A DNA stretch of 64,000 nt from Flemingiibacterium sp045579745 (GTDB taxonomy: Bacteria; Bacillota; Clostridia; Oscillospirales; CAG-272), in assembly GCA_045579745.1 (NCBI GenBank), contig JAZNMQ010000024.1, positions 1 through 64,000 on the forward strand, given 5' to 3'. The notes below the pieces were generated by a model, which had not been told where the DNA came from, ran no database searches, and saw nothing but the letters and a program-made list of their open reading frames with translations. How positions within the stretch are numbered: position 1 is the stretch's first letter; each line of letters opens with the position of its first letter. Below, in pieces: positions 1-7,836 of this stretch. A program made the position numbers and the translations under genes.

Positions 1-101
1 CAAGCGGTTTCACGATGGGAAGCAAACGGAGGATACCCTGATATGGAGATGATTCCGTCAATCGCTAATTATTTTGGTGTTTCAATTGATGAGCTGTTTG
101 G
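1..101. repeat. Artefactual direct repeat, copy 1 (second copy 186-286)
   Basis: Bases 1-101 are identical to bases 186-286; the offset is 185 and I see no mismatch. The two copies are separated only by an 84-base adapter-like sequence. Insert-adapter-insert is what a read running round a DNA-nanoball circle yields, so I treat copy 1 as assembly artefact and the second copy as the true genomic sequence. It encodes part of the helix-turn-helix of the first gene. Confidence 0.9.
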
Positions 102-185
102 AAGTCGGAGGCCAAGCGGTCTTAGGAAGACAACACTTAGCTACAACTCCTTGGCTCACAGAACGACATGGCTACGATCCGACTT
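102..185. other. DNBSEQ/MGI-type sequencing adapter with index, embedded in the contig
   Basis: The 84 bases begin AAGTCGGAGGCCAAGCGG and end with GCTACGATCCGACTT. They match, from memory, the 32-base forward MGI/BGISEQ adapter (102-133), a 10-base index CACTTAGCTA (134-143) and the reverse complement of the 42-base reverse adapter, starting CAACTCCTTGG (144-185). It is not biological sequence. Any reading frame crossing it, including a Met at 168 in frame with the following gene, is spurious. Confidence 0.95.
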
Positions 186-1274
186 CAAGCGGTTTCACGA
201 TGGGAAGCAAACGGAGGATACCCTGATATGGAGATGATTCCGTCAATCGCTAATTATTTTGGTGTTTCAATTGATGAGCTGTTTGGATACAACAATGAGC
301 GATCTAAAAAGATTGACGAGTTGGCGAAGAAAATTGAGCATATGAATTTTCAGAATAACGGGGTAGATATTAATTTAAACGAGTGTATAGCGCTCGCAAG
401 AGATGCAATGATTGAGTTCCCGGGCAATGAAAGAATAATGCTGAGTCTTGCTTCTGTATTATACAACGCAGGATATGTTCGACACGGTGAATATCATTTA
501 TCCGACGAAGAGGGATATGATATTTTGGATGTTGAAACTCATCGCACATATGGAGAATGGAAAGAAGCAATATCACTCTATGAGAAGCTGATAAAAACCA
601 TGGACGACGGAGAACTGCGCCATCGCGCAATACGAGAACTTACTCAGCTATACTTAAACACAGGAGAGCACGAGCGCGCATTGGAAATCATTCAAACCGC
701 CCCCAACATTTACGGATCAAGAGAATTTCTCAAAGCCAATGCGGTGGACGGAAAGAAACGCGCCGAGGCTTATGGTGAGGCATTGCTGAAAACGGTTAGA
801 GCTTGTTCTGAGCTTATGGTCAGCGGTGTAACTGCTTATGAAAGTAATATGTCCCCTGCCGATAAGGTTCAGAGCTTACGCGGAGCTATCGAAATCTTTA
901 ATATCGTCTGTACCGACGGCAACTGTGGAATGCATCATTCATATATCGCAAGAATTTATACTTTGCTTTCTTTGTACTTGTGGTTAGATGGCAAAAAGGA
1001 TGAGGCATTTGAAGCATTGGACAATTCTCTTTCGCAATTCAAACGCTTTGAGGAATACTGTGCCAAAGACACGGTATATTATACTGCACCTCTTATCCGC
1101 TTGGTTCAATATGATGCTATTCAGGCGAAAGCAAATGATGACTCATACCCGCATACGTCGTGTATTAGTCTTGCAGAAGATTGGCCTTGGTGGTGCGTTC
1201 CGGAATATTCAATCGTAAAGCCGGAAATACAAGCTGACCCACGTTGGAATAAATGGGTATCCAAATTACAGTAA
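186..1274 (+). CDS. XRE-family transcriptional regulator with helical-repeat C-terminus, 5' truncated
   Basis: Genuine coding sequence starts at the first base after the adapter; the frame reads QAVSRWEANGG, then YPD and IPSIANYFGVSIDELFG. This is the second half of a Cro/C1-type helix-turn-helix (recognition helix QAVSRWE). The first 25-35 residues, including the true start codon, are missing because of the adapter chimera. About 320 residues follow, rich in paired helices (for example around HERALEIIQTAPNIYG and KDEAFEALDNSLSQF) that resemble TPR units, a common arrangement in Firmicutes regulators sensing a small ligand or peptide. The target is unknown. A strong terminator follows at 1314-1344. 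Confidence 0.8.
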   Translation, partial: QAVSRWEANGGYPDMEMIPSIANYFGVSIDELFGYNNERSKKIDELAKKIEHMNFQNNGVDINLNECIALARDAMIEFPGNERIMLSLASVLYNAGYVRHGEYHLSDEEGYDILDVETHRTYGEWKEAISLYEKLIKTMDDGELRHRAIRELTQLYLNTGEHERALEIIQTAPNIYGSREFLKANAVDGKKRAEAYGEALLKTVRACSELMVSGVTAYESNMSPADKVQSLRGAIEIFNIVCTDGNCGMHHSYIARIYTLLSLYLWLDGKKDEAFEALDNSLSQFKRFEEYCAKDTVYYTAPLIRLVQYDAIQAKANDDSYPHTSCISLAEDWPWWCVPEYSIVKPEIQADPRWNKWVSKLQ

Positions 1275-1313
1275 CCCCGCCTCACGCGACGCTCTTCCAT
1301 GTTTTTGCATATC

Positions 1314-1344
1314 AAAAAGCCACCACAAATATGTGGTGGCTTTT
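1314..1344. terminator. Bidirectional intrinsic terminator
   Basis: The perfect 8-bp stem GCCACCAC / GTGGTGGC (1319-1326 with 1333-1340, loop AAATAT) is flanked by A's on the left and T's on the right. It can therefore end both the regulator on the plus strand and the epimerase-like gene on the minus strand. Confidence 0.88.
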
Positions 1345-1399
1345 GATTTCACTGCTATTTTTCACGGATTCAGATGCAGTCCCTTTGCTATATTTAATT

Positions 1400-2287
1400 T
1401 TATGCGAGAACCTTAACCTTGTAGCCAACCGAATACTCATTTCCGACCGCAAGCTCAATAACATAGGGCTTGTCCTCAAAGTTGCCCGTTTCATCAAGAT
1501 GAGCAGGAAGACCGTTCCATGGCTCAAGGCATACAAACGGAGCCTTTTTGAGAGGCGGAGTCCATACTCCGAGCGCATTGAAGCCGTTGAAATCGAACTC
1601 TATTCCCTTGCCCGTATTCTTGTTAACAAGCTTTACCTTGCGGCTTTCAAGCTTCTTAGTGAGCAGAACATCAACGTCGTAGTCCTCATGCCTGAGCTCC
1701 CACTCATTTGTGCCCCTCAGCTTGTCGACTGCAGGGAGCGAAGCGTCAATATAGCCTCCGCCGTAGTTTGTCGTATAGATAACATCCTCATTTTCCGTCT
1801 TTTCGAATACAAGCTTGTAATCGGAGAACTGCTCGCCCTCGTTCATCGGGCAACGAAACGCAGGATGACCTCCTATGCAGAAGCGAATAGTCTTAGTATC
1901 TGTATTTACAACCTTAAATGTAGTGGAAAAACCATCATCGTTAAGAGTATGTGTAATGATAAGCTTGAAGCTATATGGATAAAGCTCTTTAGTTTCAGCA
2001 TTATCTGTCAGCTCATATACGAGCGAATTTTCAGTCGCACCAACGAATTTGAATTCCTGCCTGCGAGCGAAGCCATGCTTTTGGAGCGGATATGAAACGC
2101 CCTCGAATTTAACGCTTCCGTCGATTGTAGCTCCGACCGTCGGGAAAAGGACAGGCGCGTGGCTTGCCCAGTATTCGGGAATCCCCTCCCAAACATACTC
2201 CTTGCCGTCAAGCTTGTAGGAAATAAGCTCTCCTCCAAGTGTCGAGGCTGTCAAGGACGCCCGTGCGGATTTGATTTCATTGTTCAT
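1400..2287 (-). CDS. Aldose 1-epimerase family protein (LacX-like)
   Basis: A 295-residue member of the galactose mutarotase-like beta-sandwich superfamily, predicted to interconvert sugar anomers or bind a hexose in the cytoplasm. Recognisable motifs are KHGFAR near residue 70, the active-site-type GGHPAFRCP near 140 and CLEPWNG near 255, the pattern of LacX-type epimerases. I chose the ATG at 2287 because AAAGGAAAG lies at usable distance; a GTG three codons upstream (2296) sits almost on top of that ribosome site. It lies 177 bases downstream of ftsH behind a hairpin-rich leader, so it is probably a separate unit or an attenuated tail of the ftsH operon. Its physiological sugar cannot be told. 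Confidence 0.85.
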   Translation of the reverse strand: MNNEIKSARASLTASTLGGELISYKLDGKEYVWEGIPEYWASHAPVLFPTVGATIDGSVKFEGVSYPLQKHGFARRQEFKFVGATENSLVYELTDNAETKELYPYSFKLIITHTLNDDGFSTTFKVVNTDTKTIRFCIGGHPAFRCPMNEGEQFSDYKLVFEKTENEDVIYTTNYGGGYIDASLPAVDKLRGTNEWELRHEDYDVDVLLTKKLESRKVKLVNKNTGKGIEFDFNGFNALGVWTPPLKKAPFVCLEPWNGLPAHLDETGNFEDKPYVIELAVGNEYSVGYKVKVLA

Positions 2288-2344
2288 AATATTCACTTTC
2301 CTTTCTGACAGTTCAGGGGTCTTGTGACGGTTTCCGCAAGGAAA

Positions 2345-2405
2345 TTCGCGTCGATGACGCGAAAGTCACAAAGCTCCCGTTCTGAAAAACGACCCGTTTT
2401 TCAGA
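2345..2405 (-). promoter_or_regulatory. Hairpin-rich leader before the epimerase gene
   Basis: Two perfect inverted repeats lie between ftsH and the epimerase gene: TTCGCGTC/GACGCGAA (2345-2352 with 2356-2363, loop GAT) and an 11-bp stem TCTGAAAAACG/CGTTTTTCAGA (2381-2391 with 2395-2405, loop ACC). Neither is followed by a convincing U-run in the minus direction, so they look more like leader or attenuation structure than terminators. A 12-base word TCACTTTCCTTT occurs on both sides (2293-2304 and 2410-2421) and on the minus strand reads as a ribosome site. Confidence 0.4.
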
Positions 2406-2435
2406 CTTTTCACTTTCCTTTTAATAATATTGCTT

Positions 2436-2457
2436 CGGCGAGGCTTTCGCCTCGCCG
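2436..2457 (-). terminator. Hairpin after ftsH, possible weak terminator
   Basis: Perfect 9-bp stem CGGCGAGGC/GCCTCGCCG with a four-base loop (GAAA as read on the minus strand), eight bases past the ftsH stop codon. The downstream minus-strand sequence is AT-rich but lacks a clear run of U, so it may act as an mRNA 3'-end stabiliser or a leaky terminator. Confidence 0.5.
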
Positions 2458-2464
2458 ATAAAGA

Positions 2465-4492
2465 TTAATCCTTCATTTTAGGAGGAAAATCATCGTTTGA
2501 GTTCTCGTCATTTTCGACTTCATCCGTCTTGGGTGACTCGGCTTGATTTGCGGCTTCAGCCTCACGGCGAAGCTTTTCTTCTTCATCAGCCTTTGCTCTG
2601 TTTACATTTTCCTCATCACTTTTACGACGCTTTTCAGCCGCCATTTCCTCAAGCTCTTCCATAGATGCATTACCGTCCATGGCTGCGTTGAACTGCTCCT
2701 CATCCATAACCTCATTCTTTACAAGGAACTGCGCAAGGAAGTGAAGCTTATCGATATTCTCGGAAAGAAGCTTCATTGCAGTATCGTATGCCGTACCGAT
2801 GATGCGCTTGATTTCGTTGTCGATTTGAGTTGCTGTATCCTCGGAATAATTACGCGATGTGTTGAAATCGCGGCCAAGGAAGACCTCATCGCTGTTGTGC
2901 TCTGAGCCGTAAACGATCGGACCGAGAGTGTCGCTCATACCGTAACGGGTAACCATATTTCTTGCAATTCCGGTTGCACGCTGAATATCGTTCGATGCAC
3001 CCGTTGAGATATCGCCGAGAATCAGCTTTTCAGCTACGCGACCGCCAAGGAGCGATACAATCTCATTCTCCATGCCAAGCTTCGACTGATAGGATTTATC
3101 CTCAAGCGGCAACGAGAGCGTGTAACCGCCCGCTCTGCCTGCAGGAATAATAGAAATCTGATGCACGGGAGTATCAGGCTGAAGCAGCTTTGTTACAATA
3201 GCATGACCCGCCTCGTGATATGCGGTGAGCTTCTTTTCTTTTTCGCTCACAACCTTGGATTTTTTCTGAGGTCCGACAAGCACCTTTATCGTAGCTTCCT
3301 CAAGGTCATTCATTCCGATAAGGCTCTTGCCCTTACGAGCAGCAAGAAGCGCAGCTTCATTCAAAAGATTTGCAAGATCTGCACCCGTAAAACCAACCGT
3401 TGTCTTTGCAAGCGTGCGGAGATCAACATTTTCCTCAAACGGCTTGCCCTGTGCGTGAACCATCAAAATGTCCTCACGCCCGCGAATATCCGGATAGTTT
3501 ACGGTTATTTGACGGTCGAAGCGTCCCGGACGAAGAAGTGCCGGGTCGAGGATGTCAGGACGGTTTGTAGCCGCCATAACGATTACACCATCGTTTCCGC
3601 CAAAGCCATCCATTTCAACCAACAACTGATTGAGTGTCTGCTCACGCTCGTCATGACCGCCGCCAAGACCTGCTCCGCGATGACGGCCGACAGCGTCAAT
3701 TTCGTCGATGAAGATTATGCTTGCAGGATTTTTCTTAGCAGTATCAAAAAGATCTCTTACGCGTGAAGCTCCGACACCGACATACATTTCAACGAAATCG
3801 GAACCCGAGATAGAGTAGAAGGGAACGCCTGCCTCGCCTGCTACAGCCTTCGCAAGAAGGGTTTTACCTGTACCGGGAGGGCCTACGAGAAGCACGCCGT
3901 GAGGAATATGCGCTCCGAGTCTTGAGAATTTTGCAGGATCCTTTAAAAATTCAACGATCTCCTGAAGCTCTGCTTTTTCCTCGTCAGCACCGGCAACATC
4001 CTTGAAAAGAACCTTTTTCTTTTCATCAGAGCCGAGCTTTGCACGGGCTTTTCCGAAGCTTCCGATTTTTCCGCCCTTGCCGCCGCCTGACATTTGATTG
4101 ACAACAAAGAACCAAAAGACAATAAACAGGATTATTACAATAGCATACGGAAGTAAACTGATCCACCACGGAACCTCTACCGGCTCTGCGATATTGTATG
4201 ATTCAATAACACCGCTTCGGAACTGCTCGTCGATTACATCTCCGAATTGCTCCATAAACAGTCTTAAATCGCGAAGTGCGAAGGTTACAGTTTTGTTGTC
4301 ATGTGTAAGAATCGTCAGTCTATCTGAGCTGTCGATTTCAAAAGCCTTAACCTGCTGCTCGTAGAACAGCTTGTCGATGTCGCTGTAAATGATCTCTTCT
4401 CCCGGACGGCCGCCAAAAAGTGCGGCTGTTGAAATCAGTATCACTCCAATCAGCACTACATAGAAAATCAGAATCTTGTAATTTGATTTCAT
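2465..4492 (-). CDS. ftsH: ATP-dependent zinc metalloprotease FtsH
   Basis: Membrane-anchored AAA+ protease that degrades misfolded membrane proteins and unstable regulators; 675 residues, normal for the family. Two N-terminal membrane helices (about 7-27 and 108-132) flank an extracytoplasmic domain. The AAA module shows Walker A GPPGTGKT at 204-211, Walker B FIDEID at 261-266 and the second region of homology ATNRPDILDPALLRPGRFD at about 308-326. The zinc-binding HEAGH lies at 426-430. The C-terminal 60 residues are strongly charged and probably disordered. GAGGT precedes the ATG. It is the last gene of the yybS-to-ftsH run, 71 bases after tilS, the neighbour it has in many Firmicutes. Confidence 0.97.
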   Translation of the reverse strand: MKSNYKILIFYVVLIGVILISTAALFGGRPGEEIIYSDIDKLFYEQQVKAFEIDSSDRLTILTHDNKTVTFALRDLRLFMEQFGDVIDEQFRSGVIESYNIAEPVEVPWWISLLPYAIVIILFIVFWFFVVNQMSGGGKGGKIGSFGKARAKLGSDEKKKVLFKDVAGADEEKAELQEIVEFLKDPAKFSRLGAHIPHGVLLVGPPGTGKTLLAKAVAGEAGVPFYSISGSDFVEMYVGVGASRVRDLFDTAKKNPASIIFIDEIDAVGRHRGAGLGGGHDEREQTLNQLLVEMDGFGGNDGVIVMAATNRPDILDPALLRPGRFDRQITVNYPDIRGREDILMVHAQGKPFEENVDLRTLAKTTVGFTGADLANLLNEAALLAARKGKSLIGMNDLEEATIKVLVGPQKKSKVVSEKEKKLTAYHEAGHAIVTKLLQPDTPVHQISIIPAGRAGGYTLSLPLEDKSYQSKLGMENEIVSLLGGRVAEKLILGDISTGASNDIQRATGIARNMVTRYGMSDTLGPIVYGSEHNSDEVFLGRDFNTSRNYSEDTATQIDNEIKRIIGTAYDTAMKLLSENIDKLHFLAQFLVKNEVMDEEQFNAAMDGNASMEELEEMAAEKRRKSDEENVNRAKADEEEKLRREAEAANQAESPKTDEVENDENSNDDFPPKMKD

Positions 4493-4563
4493 TACTTACC
4501 TCGTAAAAATGGATTTGCTCTGTAAAAACATGTTAATATTATAGTTTTTATTGTTGACCTATC

Positions 4564-5979
4564 TTAATTGTAATAATATATTATATTAAGCTCCGCTTCT
4601 GAAATATTTCTCACTCTGTCAGCCACGCCGAATCCGGGAACCCAAACGATTCCCACCTCGTCGCAAATGATCGGCAGCCTTTGGCGCTCAAACGAGCTGA
4701 GCTTTTTATCGTTATACAGCTTTTTGAGTTTTCGAGTCATGTTACCGAAAACATAGGCATCGCCATTATGACGTGAGCGAGCATTTAACGCTCCTTTTAT
4801 TTTAGCAGAATTTACCTTTGTGTGTATTGATAATTTGTAAATATTTTTAAGGTATTCGTTATCTTTTTCAAAATTGCTGTTCAACTCACAGTCCCTCGCA
4901 ATGAGAACTGCAAAATTCAGATCGTCAAAGCGATTTATCCCATCGTGAAGCGTATAGCAAAACTCCGTAGTATCATCCTCGACGTCATCGGTAAATAACA
5001 GCATTCCGCCTTCGAAAACTGCCCGTACATTATTTGGGAGATCGAGCTTTGCGCCGTTTTTTCTTGACATAGCAAGACGAAGTATCGCATCGATATGAAC
5101 ATATTCAAGTGCCGCATTTTTCGCCGTCATTGAATAAAGCTTCGATATCGCGCGGGTCGCGACCGCGCGGTGCGCGCTGCAGATATCCTCAGCTTTCAGT
5201 GCGCCATTTATCGAATGCTCCTCGACAAATTTATCGGCAAGTCCGTCAAGATATTCGCTGTCGGCGCGTAAGCTTGACGTCGCGCGACAAATCGCAGATG
5301 CGAGCGATGGATTCAACCGACGCATTGGCGGCAGAAGCTCATGCCTTATAAAGTTGCGCGTATATGCGGTATCATCATTTGTGCTGTCAAATATATATTT
5401 TACGCCGTTTTCTTCGCAATATCCGACTATGTCGGACTTTTGAAGCGAAATAAGCGGTCTTATAAGCTTCGCGTTACCGAGCATTCTCACAGGTGGAATA
5501 CCGCACATTCCATTTATACCGCTTCCTCGCGTCAGATTAAATAAAACCGTTTCGAGATTGTCGTCAGCATTGTGTGCCGTCGCAACACAGTTTATTCGCG
5601 AGTCAGCATTAATCTGCCGCAAAAAAGCATCATATCGGTATGCTCTCGCTTCTTCCTCAAGCCCTCTGCCTGATTTAGCACTAAGGGTCGGGATATCCGC
5701 TTCCTCAAGAGTAAAATCGATTTCAAGCCGCTCGCATTCTTCTTTGCAAAAGCGTGCATCGCGTCTTGCTTCATCGCCTCTTATGCCGTGATTGATATGA
5801 ATTGCCCGCAAATATATCCCGTGAGCTTTGCAATATCTCGAAAGCTTATATAGAAGCGCTGATGAATCAGCTCCTCCCGAATAGCCGACGAGAATACCGC
5901 AAACGCCTGCAAGCATTGAATGCTCCTCTGTGATCTGCTCAAAAGCTTTATCTAATTTTCGTGTGAAAACATCTGACAT
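4564..5979 (-). CDS. tilS: tRNA(Ile)-lysidine synthase
   Basis: Modifies C34 of the CAU-anticodon isoleucine tRNA to lysidine with ATP and lysine, changing its identity from Met to Ile; essential in most bacteria. The PP-loop SGGADS is at residues 34-39, followed by the N-type ATP pyrophosphatase domain with HNADDNLETVLFNLTRGSG. The C-terminal TilS_C substrate-binding domain is recognisable by LKKLYNDKKLSSFERQRLP. Length 471 is normal for the long form. AAGGG seven bases before the ATG sets the start. The gene begins 10 bases after the dnaB stop, so the two are cotranscribed. Confidence 0.95.
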   Translation of the reverse strand: MSDVFTRKLDKAFEQITEEHSMLAGVCGILVGYSGGADSSALLYKLSRYCKAHGIYLRAIHINHGIRGDEARRDARFCKEECERLEIDFTLEEADIPTLSAKSGRGLEEEARAYRYDAFLRQINADSRINCVATAHNADDNLETVLFNLTRGSGINGMCGIPPVRMLGNAKLIRPLISLQKSDIVGYCEENGVKYIFDSTNDDTAYTRNFIRHELLPPMRRLNPSLASAICRATSSLRADSEYLDGLADKFVEEHSINGALKAEDICSAHRAVATRAISKLYSMTAKNAALEYVHIDAILRLAMSRKNGAKLDLPNNVRAVFEGGMLLFTDDVEDDTTEFCYTLHDGINRFDDLNFAVLIARDCELNSNFEKDNEYLKNIYKLSIHTKVNSAKIKGALNARSRHNGDAYVFGNMTRKLKKLYNDKKLSSFERQRLPIICDEVGIVWVPGFGVADRVRNISEAELNIIYYYN

Positions 5980-5989
5980 AATTATGCCC

Positions 5990-7330
5990 TTATACCGGCG
6001 GTGCGGCGACCTCTTCAGGTGCGAGCGATGTGAATTTTGTGAATTGGCCGAACCATCCCATAGTTACCTTTCCGGTTGAGCCGTGGCGGTTCTTTGCGAT
6101 TATGATATCGGCAACATTTTGTTTTTCGGGGTCTGTGTTGTAATAATCGCGCGTCAGGAACATTACAACGTCAGCATCCTGCTCAATCGCACCGGAATCT
6201 CTGAGGTCTGAAAGCATCGGTGTTTTGTCAGTTCGGGATTCGGGGCTACGCGAAAGCTGTGCACAGCAGATAAGCGGAACCTGCAATTCCTTTGCAAGAA
6301 TCTTGAGATTACGTGAAATATCTGCGACCTCCTGAACGCGGTTATCGATTCTGCGGTCGCTCTGCATGAGCTGCAGATAGTCGATTACTACAAGCCCGAG
6401 GTTCTTTACACGGCGCAGCTTGGCTTTCATTCCCGTAGCTGTAATGCCCGTCGTGTCGTCGATATAAATATCACATTCCGACAAATCGGCAGACGCATGC
6501 GCAAGCTTGTCCCAATCCTCATCGCTGAGCTCACCCGAGCGAATGTTATGCGAATCAACAAGAGCTTCACTTGACAGCATACGCGAAACAAGCTGTTCGC
6601 CCGACATTTCAAGTGAAAATACGCACACAGCTTTTTTTGTTGCCTTAGCGACATTTGTTGCGATATTGAGCGTGAACGAGGTCTTACCGACACCCGGACG
6701 TGCTCCGACCAAAATCAGGTCGCTTTTTCCCATTCCGACAAGAACATGGTCAAGGTCGCCAAAGCCTGTAGGCGTTCCGAGCGTTTCTGCTCTGTTGGTT
6801 TGAAGAAGATGAAGATGCTCATAGGTTTTAACAAGCAGCTCACGAATATGCGTAAAGCCCTTCTGCTCATTGCCCTCGGCAATTGAAAAAATCTTCTGCT
6901 CAGCATTGCCGATTATGTGCATTACATCATCTTCAGCCGAATATGCCGACTCCGAGATTTCATCCGCCGCTGAAATGAGATGGCGAAGCAAGCTTTTATT
7001 CTTTACAATTGTTGCATAGTCCTCTACATTTGCAGCAGACGGTACGACCTCAGCGATCAGCATTATGTATTTTTTGCTATTCGCTTCATCATAAACGCCG
7101 CGCTTTACAAGTGTATCGATAAGAGTTACTATGTCAATATCTCGATTTTGCAGGTACATATCCTGCATTGCGAGAAATATCTCGGTATGGTGCTCGTAAT
7201 AAAAATCCTCACTTTTCAGTATTCCGGCAATAACATTGAAGCATGCAGGGTCGATCAGGATTGAACCGAGTACCGATTGCTCGGCTTCAAGTGAGGATGG
7301 GAGCCTTCTTTGAAAACCGTTCTCAGCCAT
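5990..7330 (-). CDS. dnaB: Replicative DNA helicase DnaB (DnaC of Bacillus)
   Basis: Hexameric 5'-3' helicase that unwinds DNA at the replication fork. The 446-residue protein has the N-terminal primase-interacting helical domain (LPSSLEAEQSVLGSIL at 10-25) and the RecA-type C-domain with Walker A GARPGVGKT at 209-217. The DnaB motifs VVIDYLQLM, CAQLSR and the final D-x-x-SGAIEQDADV are all present. No intein is seen. It starts two bases after the rplI stop, the conserved rplI-dnaB pairing of Firmicutes. Confidence 0.97.
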   Translation of the reverse strand: MAENGFQRRLPSSLEAEQSVLGSILIDPACFNVIAGILKSEDFYYEHHTEIFLAMQDMYLQNRDIDIVTLIDTLVKRGVYDEANSKKYIMLIAEVVPSAANVEDYATIVKNKSLLRHLISAADEISESAYSAEDDVMHIIGNAEQKIFSIAEGNEQKGFTHIRELLVKTYEHLHLLQTNRAETLGTPTGFGDLDHVLVGMGKSDLILVGARPGVGKTSFTLNIATNVAKATKKAVCVFSLEMSGEQLVSRMLSSEALVDSHNIRSGELSDEDWDKLAHASADLSECDIYIDDTTGITATGMKAKLRRVKNLGLVVIDYLQLMQSDRRIDNRVQEVADISRNLKILAKELQVPLICCAQLSRSPESRTDKTPMLSDLRDSGAIEQDADVVMFLTRDYYNTDPEKQNVADIIIAKNRHGSTGKVTMGWFGQFTKFTSLAPEEVAAPPV

Positions 7331-7332
7331 TT

Positions 7333-7782
7333 TTACTTCTGTTCCTCAACAATTACGTTGATTTTTCCCGAAATCTGAGTGTGGAGCTTGACGCTTACCT
7401 GATGCTTACCGAAGGTCTTGAGCGGCTCATCAAGCTGAATTTTACGCTTATCTACAACGATATCAAACTGTGTTTTGAGAGCCTCGGAAATTTCCTTTGC
7501 GGTAACTGAGCCGTAAATTCTGCCGTCTGCGCCCGCTTTGTTTGCAAACTTAACAGTTACAGTTTCAAGCTTTGCAGCCGTTTCCTTTGCATTCTGAAGC
7601 TCAACGTCCTTTTTGTGCTGTTCAGCAGCTTCGCGTCCCTTTATTTCGTTAAGTGCCTTATTATCCGCAATAATCGCGAATCCCTTGGGAAGCAGGAAAT
7701 TGCGAGCGTATCCGTCGGATACATTTACAAGCTCGCCCTTTTTACCCTGACCTTTTACATCCTGTGTCAATACAACTTTCAT
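7333..7782 (-). CDS. rplI: 50S ribosomal protein L9
   Basis: Large-subunit protein binding 23S rRNA. The N-terminal globular signature is MKVVLTQDVKGQGKKGELVN followed by DGYARNFLLPKGFA. A long connecting helix rich in Lys/Glu leads to a C-terminal domain with GRIYGSVTAKEISEAL. I place the start at the ATG at 7782 (149 residues, the usual L9 size) because GGAGG lies just before it; an ATG four codons upstream overlaps that ribosome site. A 7-bp hairpin precedes the ribosome site in the gap to gdpP. Confidence 0.97.
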   Translation of the reverse strand: MKVVLTQDVKGQGKKGELVNVSDGYARNFLLPKGFAIIADNKALNEIKGREAAEQHKKDVELQNAKETAAKLETVTVKFANKAGADGRIYGSVTAKEISEALKTQFDIVVDKRKIQLDEPLKTFGKHQVSVKLHTQISGKINVIVEEQK

Positions 7783-7797
7783 TTTATCCTCCATAAT

Positions 7798-7822
7798 CCT
7801 CGCAGTCAGTATTCATGCGAGG
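7798..7822 (-). other. Hairpin just upstream of the rplI ribosome site
   Basis: Inverted repeat CCTCGCA/TGCGAGG (7798-7804 with 7816-7822, 11-base loop) lies in the 54-base gap between gdpP and rplI, immediately before the rplI Shine-Dalgarno sequence. There is no U-run. It could be a processing or translational control element; no function is shown. Confidence 0.35.
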
Positions 7823-7836
7823 CATTTGTTTATTAA

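Noticed and set aside
102..185. Inserted element or tRNA-like sequence between two direct repeats
   Set aside because: The direct repeats would suggest a mobile insertion, but the sequence matches a sequencing adapter plus index, so it is artefact.
1253..2095. 280-codon plus-strand frame after the first gene
   Set aside because: It runs through the terminator at 1314-1344 and is antisense to the epimerase-like gene; no ribosome site.
2362..2424. Short GTG frame in the epimerase leader
   Set aside because: It would follow the first AAAGGAAA copy, but the spacing of about two bases is too short and the peptide is not distinctive.
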